Assembly: GCA_038316435.1 (NCBI GenBank) | Contig: JBBQAQ010000001.1 | Location: forward strand, 176,548 to 240,547 | Direction: 5' to 3' | Length of the DNA stretch: 64,000 nucleotides | DNA from: JACJXF01 sp038316435 | GTDB lineage: Bacteria; Bacteroidota; Bacteroidia; Bacteroidales; GCA-2748055 | Shown here: positions 7,930-16,989 of the stretch, one piece after another | Numbering within the stretch: position 1 is the first letter of the stretch | How the letters are laid out: the number at the start of each line of letters is the position of its first letter | The notes under the pieces: generated by a model | The model's input: only the letters and a program-made list of their open reading frames with translations | Told to the model about the DNA's origin: nothing | Databases searched by the model: none | Translations under genes and position numbers: made by a program

Positions 7930-8494
7930 ATTCCGGTATTATTATGTCATTAAAAGCATATCTCAGTTTCTCCCATAATCGTTTTCTGGCCCTGAAGAGT
8001 TTAACTTTTACATTTGATTCTGAATAAGTCATTATTTCAGCAATTTCCTTTATACTGCATTCCTGAAGATAAAACATGGTAATAAGGCTACGCTCATCAT
8101 CCGGGAGTTTATCAACTGCATTTCTAACAATTATCTGTCTTTCCTGTTCATTTAATTCATTCAGGATATTTTCTGTTTCGCTTACTTCCAAAAAACTGAA
8201 ACGGGGTTCGTCAATTGACACCAATTCGAGTTTCTTTTTTCGCAAGCGAGAAACACTTTCATTAAATGCAATTCTGTACAACCATGTAGAGAATTTACTT
8301 TGGTTTTTGAAACTTCCCAAAGACTGATATGCTTTTACAAATGCATCATGGGCAATTTCTTCAGCATCTTCAGGCACTTTTACCATTTTGAGTGCAAAAG
8401 TATAAATCATTTGCTTATGTCTTTCAACAAGAACGGAATAAGCATTTGCATCACCTTTTAGAATCCGGTCTATATAGTATTTATCATCTTGCAT
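7916..8494 (-). CDS. ECF-family RNA polymerase sigma-70 factor
   Basis: Region 2 is seen near the N-terminus (YYIDRILKGDANAYSVLVERH... DAEEIAHDAFVKAYQSL...FSTWLYRIAFNESVSRLRK). Region 4 is at the C-terminus (LPDDERSLITMFYLQECSIKEIAEIMTYSESNVKVKLFRARKRL). Length is about 190 residues. An upstream ATG at 8515 would add seven residues, but the ECF-type promoter at 8508-8534 puts the transcription start near 8500, so the ATG at 8494 is preferred. That leaves a very short leader. The same promoter motif precedes the divergent gene at 8728, suggesting autoregulation plus control of that gene. The signal sensed is unknown. Confidence 0.93.
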   Translation of the reverse strand: MQDDKYYIDRILKGDANAYSVLVERHKQMIYTFALKMVKVPEDAEEIAHDAFVKAYQSLGSFKNQSKFSTWLYRIAFNESVSRLRKKKLELVSIDEPRFSFLEVSETENILNELNEQERQIIVRNAVDKLPDDERSLITMFYLQECSIKEIAEIMTYSESNVKVKLFRARKRLWEKLRYAFNDIIIPEYGAK

Positions 8495-8507
8495 CTGTAA
8501 ATATATA

Positions 8508-8534
8508 GACGCCATTTTTCGAAACGAAGTTACA
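8508..8534 (-). promoter_or_regulatory. ECF-type promoter of the sigma gene
   Basis: On the minus strand TGTAAC (8534-8529) is followed after exactly 17 bases by CGTC (8511-8508). This matches the TGTAAC/CGTC style of ECF promoters such as B. subtilis SigX/SigW. The identical arrangement faces the other way at 8661-8687, so two matched copies flank the spacer. Confidence 0.65.
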
Positions 8535-8660
8535 GTTTTTTGAGACTTTGTTTCTAATTATTTTGAAGACCTTAATAATCTGTGATTTAAGTAGAATTTC
8601 GAAATATACTAAACTAGATATCATTCTTAGCAAGGCAATTTATAATTACCAGACGATTTT

Positions 8661-8687
8661 TGTAACCTGTTGAAATGTACCGGCGTC
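8661..8687 (+). promoter_or_regulatory. ECF-type promoter of the divergent membrane gene
   Basis: TGTAAC (8661-8666), 17-base spacer, CGTC (8684-8687). The predicted transcription start near 8695 coincides with the most upstream ATG, which favours the ATG at 8728 as the real start. The motif matches the sigma gene's own promoter in both boxes and spacing. Confidence 0.65.
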
Positions 8688-8727
8688 AAAGATTGTGTAC
8701 TTCAAATTCAAACTTAATAATTTTATC

Positions 8728-9063
8728 ATGGAAAACATTAGTCAAATTCTTATGACAGCTATAGTATTTACTGCTCTATATGCTGCACTTCAATTGTTTG
8801 TTCGGCGAAAAGAGAGGATTATGCTTATTGAAAAAGGCACCAATCCTCCGGAAATGAAATCTGATCTCCCCCATTTCTCAGGCCTTAAATTCGGAATGTT
8901 CTTTATCGGGATCGGAATTGGTGTATTACTTGGTAGTATACTAGCAGCAACCACTGTTATTGATCCTGAAGTTGCATATTTTTCAATGATTTTTCTTTTC
9001 GGCGGATTAGCTCTGGTAATTCATCATTATGAGGAAAAGAAACAAAAGCAAAATCAAGGTTAG
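8728..9063 (+). CDS. DUF6249-like small membrane protein
   Basis: Starting at MENISQILMTAIVF the protein has about 111 residues and three hydrophobic segments (about 7-25, 50-70, 78-95), with a soluble KERIMLIEKGTNPPE loop after the first. It ends in a Lys/Gln-rich tail. This layout matches the DUF6249 family of Bacteroidota, whose function is unknown. An ATG at 8695 would prepend eleven residues but falls at the predicted transcription start. An ECF-type promoter precedes it and a strong hairpin terminator follows. Being divergent from the sigma gene with the same promoter type, it is probably a member of that sigma factor's regulon. Confidence 0.8.
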   Translation: MENISQILMTAIVFTALYAALQLFVRRKERIMLIEKGTNPPEMKSDLPHFSGLKFGMFFIGIGIGVLLGSILAATTVIDPEVAYFSMIFLFGGLALVIHHYEEKKQKQNQG

Positions 9064-9110
9064 TTTATCTTGATATTAGGTACAGACATTTTCAAGAAAG
9101 CAGAATCTAT

Positions 9111-9160
9111 TGGTTCTCTGTGTAATACAACGCGTTATTTCACAGAGAACCATTTGTTTT
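9111..9160 (+). terminator. Intrinsic terminator after the DUF6249-like gene
   Basis: A perfect 12-bp stem, TGGTTCTCTGTG (9111-9122) with CACAGAGAACCA (9141-9152), encloses an 18-base loop and is followed by TTTGTTTTATC. It lies 48 bases after the stop codon. Confidence 0.75.
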
Positions 9161-9450
9161 ATCATTTATTCCGCTAAAAGACTTTCAGATTGAAGATGAT
9201 GTTTCCCGTTTTTTTCCACAAGTTGTTCAGTATTAATTTTGAAGAATTTCCACCAATTTCGATGGCATTCAAGAAACATTAATTTTTTGACAAATAGGGT
9301 TTATCAAAGTACAGTTCATCGAAAAATTCAGGCTCTTTTTGGTCTAAATTTTTAAATTTATCTAAACATTATCCGTAACTTTCTGTTTTCTTTTGAACTA
9401 AAACGCATATTAATTGCTTACTATATACTCAACCATAAAATCATGATGTG

Positions 9451-10899
9451 ATGAAAAAAATTCTTATTGGGATATTGGTTTTATTTATTGTATCAGTCGT
9501 ATTTATTGTGTTTTCAAATTTTTCAGCTTTAAAAAGTAAGGCTGGAATAACAAGCATCCATAACTCTGGAATTCTGGATACTAGTATGGTTGTTGCCAGA
9601 CAAAATTATTTAAATTACTGTGCAAGTTGTCACTATGATAACCTGAGCTGGTTCTCAAGCCGGAAATGGAAATACGGGCATAGCCCCGATGATATCAACC
9701 AGAGTATCCGCACAGGTTACCCTGAATTCGGTATGCCATCCTACAAGGATGCATTATCTGAAGAGGAAACCGATGCAATCGCGAAATATATCCATCAGAC
9801 ACTTGAACTTGGGCAACAGGAAAAACTCAACAGTCTTGGCGACAAGGATTACTATTCCACTGAAAAGATTAAAATCAGGCCTGATACCATAATTACAGGA
9901 CTAAATGTTCCTTGGGGAATGGCTTTTCTTCCGGGAGGAGATATGCTGGTAACAGAACGAGAAGGGAAATTATTACGCTTCAGGGGATTAAAACTTATAG
10001 CTGAAGTAAAGGGTTTACCAGAGATACATTCTGAAGGACAGGGTGGTTTGCTGGATATCAGGCTGCACCCCGAATACAAGAAGAATGGTTGGATATATTT
10101 TTCTTATGTCTCCCCTGCTAAAAACATTTCAGACGGTTGGGGTACTGCCATAATGAGAGCCAAACTCAAGGATAATGTACTAGTTGATAAAGAATTAATA
10201 TTCAAGGCGTTTCCTGACTCAAAGACCAACTATCACTTTGGCTGTAAAATTACTTTTGATAGTAAAGGACATATATTTTTCGGCGTTGGCGAGCGTGGAA
10301 AATCTGATAATGCACAAAGCTTAATGAATGACTGTGGCAAAATTCATCGTTTGAATGATGATGGAACATTACCTTCCGACAACCCGTTTTACAATTCGCC
10401 GGATTCCAGAAAAAGTATCTGGAGTTACGGCCATCGCAATCCACAGGGATTAGTTGTCAGTACTTTTAATGATGAACTATGGGAAACTGAGCACGGACCA
10501 AAAGGTGGTGATGAACTCAATCTCATCGTTCCCGGTAAAAATTATGGATGGCCAGTTATAAGTTTTGGCATAAACTACGATGGGACAATTCTTACACCTG
10601 ATACTGCGCGAGCTGGAATGGAACAACCTGTTACCTACTATGTTCCTTCAATAGCGCCCTGCGGAACATGCTTTGTTACAGGCGACAAATATAAAGGATG
10701 GGAAGGTAACATTATGATTGGTTCCTTACGTTTTAGGAATCTGGAGCGTGTCGAACTATCTGGCAATAAAGTTGTGCATAAGGAGACACTTCTCTACAAT
10801 ATTGGCCGTTTGAGAAATGTTGAAGTAAGCCCTGATGGATTTATCTATGTAGCAGTGGAATCTCCAGGAATGATTATAAGGCTCACCCCCGTTGATTAA
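9451..10899 (+). CDS. Cytochrome c - PQQ-type (sorbosone/glucose) dehydrogenase fusion
   Basis: An exported oxidoreductase of about 482 residues. An N-terminal signal or anchor (1-25) is followed by a monohaem cytochrome c domain: the haem site CASCH at about 57-61 and a probable axial Met at about 95 in EFGMPSYK. From about 145 to the end is a six-bladed propeller of the sorbosone/glucose dehydrogenase type (VPWGMAFLPGGDMLVTEREGKL, GQGGLLDIRLHPEY, YGHRNPQGL, ETEHGPKGGDELN). Such enzymes oxidise sugars or aldoses in the periplasm and pass electrons to haem. An in-frame GTG at 9448 is an alternative start; the ATG at 9451 is preferred. Tandem ATGs before it make an ATG-ATG-TGA mini-frame ending in the start codon. 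The substrate is not predictable. Confidence 0.9.
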   Translation: MKKILIGILVLFIVSVVFIVFSNFSALKSKAGITSIHNSGILDTSMVVARQNYLNYCASCHYDNLSWFSSRKWKYGHSPDDINQSIRTGYPEFGMPSYKDALSEEETDAIAKYIHQTLELGQQEKLNSLGDKDYYSTEKIKIRPDTIITGLNVPWGMAFLPGGDMLVTEREGKLLRFRGLKLIAEVKGLPEIHSEGQGGLLDIRLHPEYKKNGWIYFSYVSPAKNISDGWGTAIMRAKLKDNVLVDKELIFKAFPDSKTNYHFGCKITFDSKGHIFFGVGERGKSDNAQSLMNDCGKIHRLNDDGTLPSDNPFYNSPDSRKSIWSYGHRNPQGLVVSTFNDELWETEHGPKGGDELNLIVPGKNYGWPVISFGINYDGTILTPDTARAGMEQPVTYYVPSIAPCGTCFVTGDKYKGWEGNIMIGSLRFRNLERVELSGNKVVHKETLLYNIGRLRNVEVSPDGFIYVAVESPGMIIRLTPVD

Positions 10900-10948
10900 C
10901 AACTATAATTTTTTGACATTTTAATAATTCAGGTTGGAATTTGAAAAA

Positions 10949-13213
10949 TTATTTAAACTGGAACACTAAGCCCACACTATAGTTCCGGGGTAAACCGGGG
11001 TAATAATACCGAGGTTCTGCGCTACCAAATGACGGTGCGTTCACTAAGATCATTCCAGCAAAATTTGTATTAAATAGATTTTTTACGCCTGCATAAAACT
11101 TAAAATAATGATTTTTAAGGTCGAAGTGTGTTGAATAGCTCAGACGCAAATCAGTGACATTCCAACTTTGGTAATCTTTGGTGTTTGAATCGTTCATAAA
11201 CTGTTTGCCTGTATATTTATTAATTACAACCACTTCCAGCACTTTAATAAATTTTAAACGCAGCTCATTGTAAAGAATTGCCGATGGAATTCCGGGTAGG
11301 TTATTACCCGAAAAGTTAATGTTGTTGTCTGAAAATATTTTAAAACGGTTTTTTGATACAGTAAATGAGGTGGTAATGGAAAACTCTGATTTAGAGCTTA
11401 TTTCCGGAGAAAGCAGGTTAATTCTCGTCATAAACTCCAACCCTGTATGGCTTGTTTTACCTGCATTTATTCCTGTAAATACACTTTCACTTAAACGCTT
11501 GGTAACAAGCAGATTTCGCAAGTCAATATGATAAAATGTAATATCATAATTGACATTTTTGTTGAATACTTTCCCTCGAATTCCCAGATCGTAATTCCAG
11601 CCGGATTCGGGTTTAAGGTTAGGATTAATTTGTCCGTCAGGCAATAGTGTTTCTTCGAAGGAAGGTGCAGAAAAGCCATGACCAAGGCTGGTATGCATAT
11701 TCATATCCGTGCTAAGTCTGTAATTTATCCCAAGACGCGGTGAAATTACTGGAGAATACGAGAATTTTCCACTGAGATTAAGTGAATCCCCGTTAAAATT
11801 ATCAATTAAGGAATAATTTAAAATGTTCAAATTTAATCCCAATTCGGAAGTGAGATTCTTGGTTGCTTTAAGCTTTGCCAGAGTAAAAACATTCAGGTAA
11901 AAACGTTTTTCCCGATTATTTGCAAGAAGATTTCCTTGGTAGCCATTATTTGTTTCAAACACCTTTGAATTATAATTTTCCAAAAAAACTTCACCTCCAG
12001 TAAGTATTTCAAGGTTTTTGGCCTTAAAGCTTATGTTCTCGCGGATTCCTGAGTATCTGGAATATTCATCCAAAATATTGAAAGGGCGAGATTCGTAAGG
12101 ATCTGAAAACGAACCAAAAACTGAGATTTTATTGGAGATCCCAGAGCTCAATTCAGTTTCTGCCGTAATTCCTAAAAGCAGTTTGTAATACTGTTCAAAT
12201 CCCTTAACAGCTAACCAGTTAGGGGCGGCAGCTTTGGGATCCGAAATGAAATTATTCCAGGTAAGAGAACTTGGTATCTGAGCTTCAACATCGGTATAAA
12301 GCATGGTAAGTTTCAATACCGTTCTATTAAAATTCCGGTTTGCTGTAATCAGTATTGAATTTCTTGAATAATTGCTATTTTGTCTGTAACCATTACTATG
12401 AGAGTTCGCATATACAAGAGAAACAGAGCCATTGGCAGATTTATATCCTGTTGTTATTGCAGATCGGAACGTCCCGAAAGAAGCCATTTCAGATGATAAT
12501 CCAATTGAAAAATTTTCATTTTCGGGCTGGTATGTTGACATTCGAATTACTCCCCCTAGACCCGAACCATATAATGCCGACGACGGGCCTTTTAATACTT
12601 CGATCCGGCTTATTGCTGCGATATCAATATCTTCAATACTTGTGATACCATCACCTGTGGTCAGGGGAATGTCGTCTAGGAAAGCACGTATTCGATTTGA
12701 GGAATAAGGACTTCGAGAGCCGATTCCACGGATAGTCAGGCGGTTGGTATTATAACCTCCCCCCGACATATAAACCCCTGGAACCTGATTAATTGCATCA
12801 TTCAGAACAATGCCATTGTGAATTTGTAAATTTTGCTGAGTTAAAGAACTGACTGTCCCGGTAGATTGACTAATACTCTCCGGAAATCCGGAAATCTTTA
12901 TAACTATTTCCTCGACATTTTGTATTTCTGGTTCCAGAGTGACGAGCAGATTTAGTGTTTCCCCTGAAATTTTAACAAGTTTTGATTTATAGCCTACGAA
13001 TGACACTCTAAATTCGTGAAGATTTTCGATTTCTCCGCTTATAAAGAAATACCCGTCAGTATCAGAAGTAAGGCCTAATTGCTCATTTATAGAAATAGTA
13101 GCAAATTCAAGTCCAATTCCTGTTTTAGAATCGATTATACGCCCTGAAACCTGCGCAATAACTGCAGATGAAGCGAAAAGTAAAAGCAAAGAGTATAGAG
13201 CATTTTTCCACAT
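10949..13213 (-). CDS. TonB-dependent outer-membrane receptor
   Basis: A 754-residue receptor. A signal peptide (to about 20, ending VIAQ) is followed by a carboxypeptidase-like regulatory domain (21-95, VSGRIIDSKTGIGLEFATI), then the plug (about 115-230: IHNGIVLNDAINQVPGVYMSGGG, TIRGIGSRSPYSS, IEVLKGPSSALYGSGLGGVIRM) and a 22-strand barrel ending in YSVGLVFQFK. No SusD gene accompanies it, so it is not a polysaccharide locus; siderophore, haem or a similar ligand is more likely. It lies 23 bp behind an esterase gene, suggesting that imported or surface-bound esters are processed together. It is not preceded by a cobalamin riboswitch. Confidence 0.93.
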   Translation of the reverse strand: MWKNALYSLLLLFASSAVIAQVSGRIIDSKTGIGLEFATISINEQLGLTSDTDGYFFISGEIENLHEFRVSFVGYKSKLVKISGETLNLLVTLEPEIQNVEEIVIKISGFPESISQSTGTVSSLTQQNLQIHNGIVLNDAINQVPGVYMSGGGYNTNRLTIRGIGSRSPYSSNRIRAFLDDIPLTTGDGITSIEDIDIAAISRIEVLKGPSSALYGSGLGGVIRMSTYQPENENFSIGLSSEMASFGTFRSAITTGYKSANGSVSLVYANSHSNGYRQNSNYSRNSILITANRNFNRTVLKLTMLYTDVEAQIPSSLTWNNFISDPKAAAPNWLAVKGFEQYYKLLLGITAETELSSGISNKISVFGSFSDPYESRPFNILDEYSRYSGIRENISFKAKNLEILTGGEVFLENYNSKVFETNNGYQGNLLANNREKRFYLNVFTLAKLKATKNLTSELGLNLNILNYSLIDNFNGDSLNLSGKFSYSPVISPRLGINYRLSTDMNMHTSLGHGFSAPSFEETLLPDGQINPNLKPESGWNYDLGIRGKVFNKNVNYDITFYHIDLRNLLVTKRLSESVFTGINAGKTSHTGLEFMTRINLLSPEISSKSEFSITTSFTVSKNRFKIFSDNNINFSGNNLPGIPSAILYNELRLKFIKVLEVVVINKYTGKQFMNDSNTKDYQSWNVTDLRLSYSTHFDLKNHYFKFYAGVKNLFNTNFAGMILVNAPSFGSAEPRYYYPGLPRNYSVGLVFQFK

Positions 13214-13236
13214 TTTCAGGAATTGTAGTATTTAAA

Positions 13237-14097
13237 TTATCGATGAAAGTTTTGTGAAACGAAATCCAGTACTGCTGGAAGAGACTCTCTCCAATAGCTC
13301 CAGTTATGAGCACCATCTCTGACCCTGTATTCATGGGGAATTTCCTTTTTTCGCATAGCTATATGCAGCAAAGCGTTTCCCTCGTAAAGAAAATCATCAT
13401 CACCGCAATCGATATACCAGCGAACTTTTGTTTTCTGGTCATCAGGCATATTTTCTACCAGATAAACCGGATCAAGGTTTTTATAGTAATTATCGATTTG
13501 TTCGGAAGTAAGTTTCAGGTTTGCATTTTCAGAAGCCTGTCTGTCGCGGCTTTCACTAAAATTTCTTGCTGCAGCACTTAGCGGACAAGCAGATCCAAAT
13601 ACATCCGGGTGATGTAGAGCATAGATCAAGGTTCCACCGCCCCCCATTGATAAACCTGCTATCGCACGAAACTGCTTTTCTGCACGAACCCGGTATGTTT
13701 TTTCGATAAAAGGAATGAATTCCTGAAAGAAAAAATCTTCATACCGGAATTCGCCGTTTATACTGTTGTAGTATCCTTTTTTCCCGGTATTCGCATCCGG
13801 CATAACAATGATCATGGAAGTCGCAATACCTTCCTTAATTGCTTTATCAGCAATATATGCAACTTCTCCAAACTGAACCCAGCCGGTTTGGTCGTCTCCG
13901 GAACCATGAAGTAAATAAAGAACTGGGTAACTTCTGTTGGATGACTCGTAATCAGGAGGAAGGTATACAGAATATTTCCGATCCATATTTAATATTTTGC
14001 TTGGGAGGGATAGGTTATCCGCTATCTTTCCTGACTGAGCGAAAATCAGTGAAGGCAAAATCGCAATTTGCAAGCAAAGAAGAATGATTCTTTTCAT
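13237..14097 (-). CDS. Secreted alpha/beta-hydrolase esterase (Fes/feruloyl-esterase-like)
   Basis: A signal peptide (MKRIILLCLQIAILPSLIFA) precedes an esterase domain of about 265 residues. Family features are seen in order: strand plus oxyanion motif YPVLYLLHGSGDD, the nucleophile elbow GLSMGGGG, an acidic DCGDDDFL segment and the catalytic His in DGAHNWSYW near the C-terminus. The ATG at 14127 would add ten residues before the signal peptide and is less likely. The fold covers enterobactin esterases, feruloyl/xylan esterases and S-formylglutathione hydrolase. Export and coupling to the TonB receptor gene favour hydrolysis of an ester-linked ligand such as a siderophore or plant-wall ester. 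The gene lies 22 bp behind relA. Confidence 0.88.
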   Translation of the reverse strand: MKRIILLCLQIAILPSLIFAQSGKIADNLSLPSKILNMDRKYSVYLPPDYESSNRSYPVLYLLHGSGDDQTGWVQFGEVAYIADKAIKEGIATSMIIVMPDANTGKKGYYNSINGEFRYEDFFFQEFIPFIEKTYRVRAEKQFRAIAGLSMGGGGTLIYALHHPDVFGSACPLSAAARNFSESRDRQASENANLKLTSEQIDNYYKNLDPVYLVENMPDDQKTKVRWYIDCGDDDFLYEGNALLHIAMRKKEIPHEYRVRDGAHNWSYWRESLPAVLDFVSQNFHR

Positions 14098-14119
14098 TTT
14101 GTTTAGATATTTAAAGCAT

Positions 14120-16315
14120 TTATTCAATACGTTTAACTGACATTACGCCTTTTACTTTAGCCATTTTTTTGATCAGAGCATCCAGATGACTTGTATCACT
14201 AACAAAAACGGTTAAAGTGCCTTCAAAAAGTCCATCATTACTATCGATTGCAATAGATCTCATATTGACTTTCAGGTCTTTGGAAATTACATCAGAAATA
14301 TTACTTACAATACCAATATCATCAATTCCTGTTATGCGGATAGTTGCCAGGAAAGTTCGGCTTCCTTCTGTGTGCCGCCATCGGGCTTTTACGATCCTGT
14401 AATCATATTTCGAAATAAGTTGTTTGGCGTTGGGACAATTTAAACGGTGAATTGTTATTCCTGCTCCAATGGTAACAAATCCAAAAATACCATCTCCAAA
14501 AATAGGATTACAGCATTTACCAAATCGATATTCTACATTTGACAAACTGTTATCAATGACAAGGTAATCATCAGTTTCAGCCTGTGTATTTTTAATGAGT
14601 TTTTCAAGGGCCAACTCTTCAATAGGAACAGGTTTAGCTTCTACGGATTTTTCCGGCTCGGTTACAATATCCTTTATCTCCAGAAGGTTTAACTTTTCTA
14701 TAGCTATATCATAATATAAATCAATAGCATCGTTGTATTTATAATGATGTAGAAGTTTACGAATATACACATCCTGAAAATCGATCTTCCAGTTTTTGAA
14801 TCTTCTTTTTAGTATTTCTTTACCATTTTCGGCTTCTTTAAGCTTTTCCTCCTTCAATGCGAATTTGATTTTTGCTTTTGCCTTTGAAGTAACAACGAAA
14901 TTTATCCAATCCTGTTTTGGTTTTTGCGTTTTTGAACGAATGATTTCAACCTTATCACCGTTTTTCATTGGGTAACGAATAGGTACGTTCTTACCATTTA
15001 CTTTTGCTCCTACACAACTAGAACCAACAGCAGTATGAACTTCGAATGCAAAATCAAGCACAGTTGCACCCTCAGGGAATTTTTTCAGATCACCGTTTGG
15101 AGTAAATACAAAAATTTCTTTCGCATACAGATTTAGCTTAAAATCATCTATTAGATTGACAGCATCAGTTTCCGGATTTTCAAGCAATTCCCGCACTTTT
15201 CCTAACCATTCGTCCACTCCCTTTTCGCTTTTAATTCCTTTGTACTTCCAGTGAGCGGCAAATCCTTTTTCAGCTATCTCATCCATTCGTTTACTACGTA
15301 TCTGCACTTCCACCCAATGTCCACCAGGTACAACAACTGTAGCATGGAGTGATTCATAACCAGTACTTCGGGGAACCGATATCCAATCACGCATTCGCTG
15401 TGTGTTTGGTGTGTAAAAGTCAGTAATGATTGAAAAGACTTTCCAGCAATCGGCTTTTTCATTCTTAAGAGGAGTGTCTAGAATTATGCGAATTGCGAAC
15501 TTATCATAAATTTCCTCAAAGTCGACCTTTTGCTGTTTCATCTTTTTCCAAATAGATGATATAGCTTTTGGTCGGCCTTTGATTTCCGCTTTCATGCCTT
15601 GTTTTGCAAGTTCGGCTTCAATTGGAGCGATGAATTCTGTTATGAACTTGGAGCGTAGGCTGTCTGTTGCTTTTAATTTATCGAAAATGTTTTTGTAGGG
15701 CTCTGGTTCAAGGTACTTCATTGTGAAGTCTTCCATTTCAGACATCATATTGTAGAGGCCAAGGCGATGAGCCAATGGAGCATAGATATAACTAGTTTCA
15801 GAAGCAATGGCAATGCGGAGTTCATCAGGCTGACTTTCCAACATTCTCATTTGATATAATCTATCAGCAAGTTTTATAAGGATAACCCTAACATCTGAAG
15901 CCAATGTAAGAATCAGATTTCTAAGGTTTTCAGCCTGCGATGAGGTTTTCTCAGTTTTTATACCTAAGATTTTAAATAGACCGCCTGATATTTCAGCAAC
16001 TTTCGGCCCAAATTTTTGAGATATTTCAGGAATTGTTAAGCCAGGTTCATCAACAAATTCACTTATAAGCGATGCAATAACGCTTGTTCCGCCAAGACCA
16101 ATTTCTCGTGTAACAATTCGAGCAACAGACAATGCATGAAAAATGGTAAATTCCCCCATTCTTTTTGGCGTCTGTTTACAAGCTTCATTAACCATTTCAA
16201 AGGCTACCCGTATATTTTGAATTTCTTCAGTTGTAGAAATAGGCTTACATTCCTTCAACAACTGACGGTATTCTGAGAGAACCTTTTTTTCGATATCTGT
16301 ATAAGAAGTCTGCAT
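14120..16315 (-). CDS. relA: RelA/SpoT-family (p)ppGpp synthetase, hydrolase domain degenerate
   Basis: About 731 residues from the MQTSYTD start; a longer frame from 16387 adds 24 residues of unlikely sequence. Domains in order: HD hydrolase-like (about 20-180), synthetase (about 235-350, with GRPKAISSIWKKM, YDKFAIRIIL and STGYESLHATVV), TGS (KEIFVFTPNGDLKKFPEGATVLDFAFEVH) and a C-terminal ACT domain. In the HD domain His60 is kept, but the HD pair is Ser85-Glu86 (LISEFVDEP) and LADRLHNM reads LADRLYQM, so hydrolysis should be lost, as in E. coli RelA. A separate SpoT-type hydrolase is expected elsewhere. It is the first gene of a run with the esterase and TonB receptor. Confidence 0.92.
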   Translation of the reverse strand: MQTSYTDIEKKVLSEYRQLLKECKPISTTEEIQNIRVAFEMVNEACKQTPKRMGEFTIFHALSVARIVTREIGLGGTSVIASLISEFVDEPGLTIPEISQKFGPKVAEISGGLFKILGIKTEKTSSQAENLRNLILTLASDVRVILIKLADRLYQMRMLESQPDELRIAIASETSYIYAPLAHRLGLYNMMSEMEDFTMKYLEPEPYKNIFDKLKATDSLRSKFITEFIAPIEAELAKQGMKAEIKGRPKAISSIWKKMKQQKVDFEEIYDKFAIRIILDTPLKNEKADCWKVFSIITDFYTPNTQRMRDWISVPRSTGYESLHATVVVPGGHWVEVQIRSKRMDEIAEKGFAAHWKYKGIKSEKGVDEWLGKVRELLENPETDAVNLIDDFKLNLYAKEIFVFTPNGDLKKFPEGATVLDFAFEVHTAVGSSCVGAKVNGKNVPIRYPMKNGDKVEIIRSKTQKPKQDWINFVVTSKAKAKIKFALKEEKLKEAENGKEILKRRFKNWKIDFQDVYIRKLLHHYKYNDAIDLYYDIAIEKLNLLEIKDIVTEPEKSVEAKPVPIEELALEKLIKNTQAETDDYLVIDNSLSNVEYRFGKCCNPIFGDGIFGFVTIGAGITIHRLNCPNAKQLISKYDYRIVKARWRHTEGSRTFLATIRITGIDDIGIVSNISDVISKDLKVNMRSIAIDSNDGLFEGTLTVFVSDTSHLDALIKKMAKVKGVMSVKRIE

Positions 16316-16516
16316 AACGGGTTTAAAGGTACACTGATCAAAAGAAAATACTCGAAATATTATACTTTTCTCAAAAGTACTTATCATTTCTATAATCTGA
16401 AATATGTTTCGATTTTTTAGTTATGTAAAAATTACTTCTCAGAACTGGAAAAAATTATGTTTCCACGCAACTAAATTTTGAGTTAAAACATCTTATTACG
16501 TGAAACCCAATTCGTA

Positions 16517-16915
16517 TTGAAGAAACTCATTATATTTTTCACATATAGTTTTATTCTGATTTCTTGTGAAAAAAACATAATTCCTGCAATTCCAGATAAT
16601 CCTTTGTGGCTTAATCAGGAAATTATTGACATGGAAAAAGGCCCTTCGTTCGGAGGCATCAAAATTAATTTATACCTTTGGAACAGCGAATACTATTATC
16701 ATATATTAAATCCGATTTCCTCATGTTTTTTATGCACTTTATATAATTATCAGGGAGAGTTACAAATTTGGGATGAAGAATTTCCAACTAATTTTTTTAA
16801 AGATGGAGTTTTTGTTGCAACGATTTGGAAACACCATAATTCAGTAGGAAAACTAAAACCTGATAACCGAACTAATCCTTTGCGAAATTTTAGCATCAAT
16901 CCACTAATTGATTAG
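16517..16915 (+). CDS. Small lipoprotein, unknown function
   Basis: I do not recognise the family. The 132-residue product starts at a TTG codon directly followed by AAG AAA, giving KKLIIFFTYSFILIS then Cys, a clear lipoprotein signal peptide with lipobox L-I-S-C. The start is therefore well fixed despite being TTG. The mature part has several aromatic residues (LYLWNSEYYYHI) and two extra Cys near ISSCFLCTL. A second secreted protein of unknown function follows 74 bp downstream in the same direction. The divergent neighbour is relA. Confidence 0.6.
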   Translation: MKKLIIFFTYSFILISCEKNIIPAIPDNPLWLNQEIIDMEKGPSFGGIKINLYLWNSEYYYHILNPISSCFLCTLYNYQGELQIWDEEFPTNFFKDGVFVATIWKHHNSVGKLKPDNRTNPLRNFSINPLID

Positions 16916-16989
16916 GTTAAAAAAGTAAAAAAAACATAATAAATGTTAAAAGAATTAGTGTTGACAATTATTTTGAGTAAATTTTGTGA

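Noticed and set aside
10949..13213. Polysaccharide utilisation locus (SusC/D)
   Set aside because: No SusD, glycoside hydrolase or hybrid regulator gene accompanies the TonB receptor.
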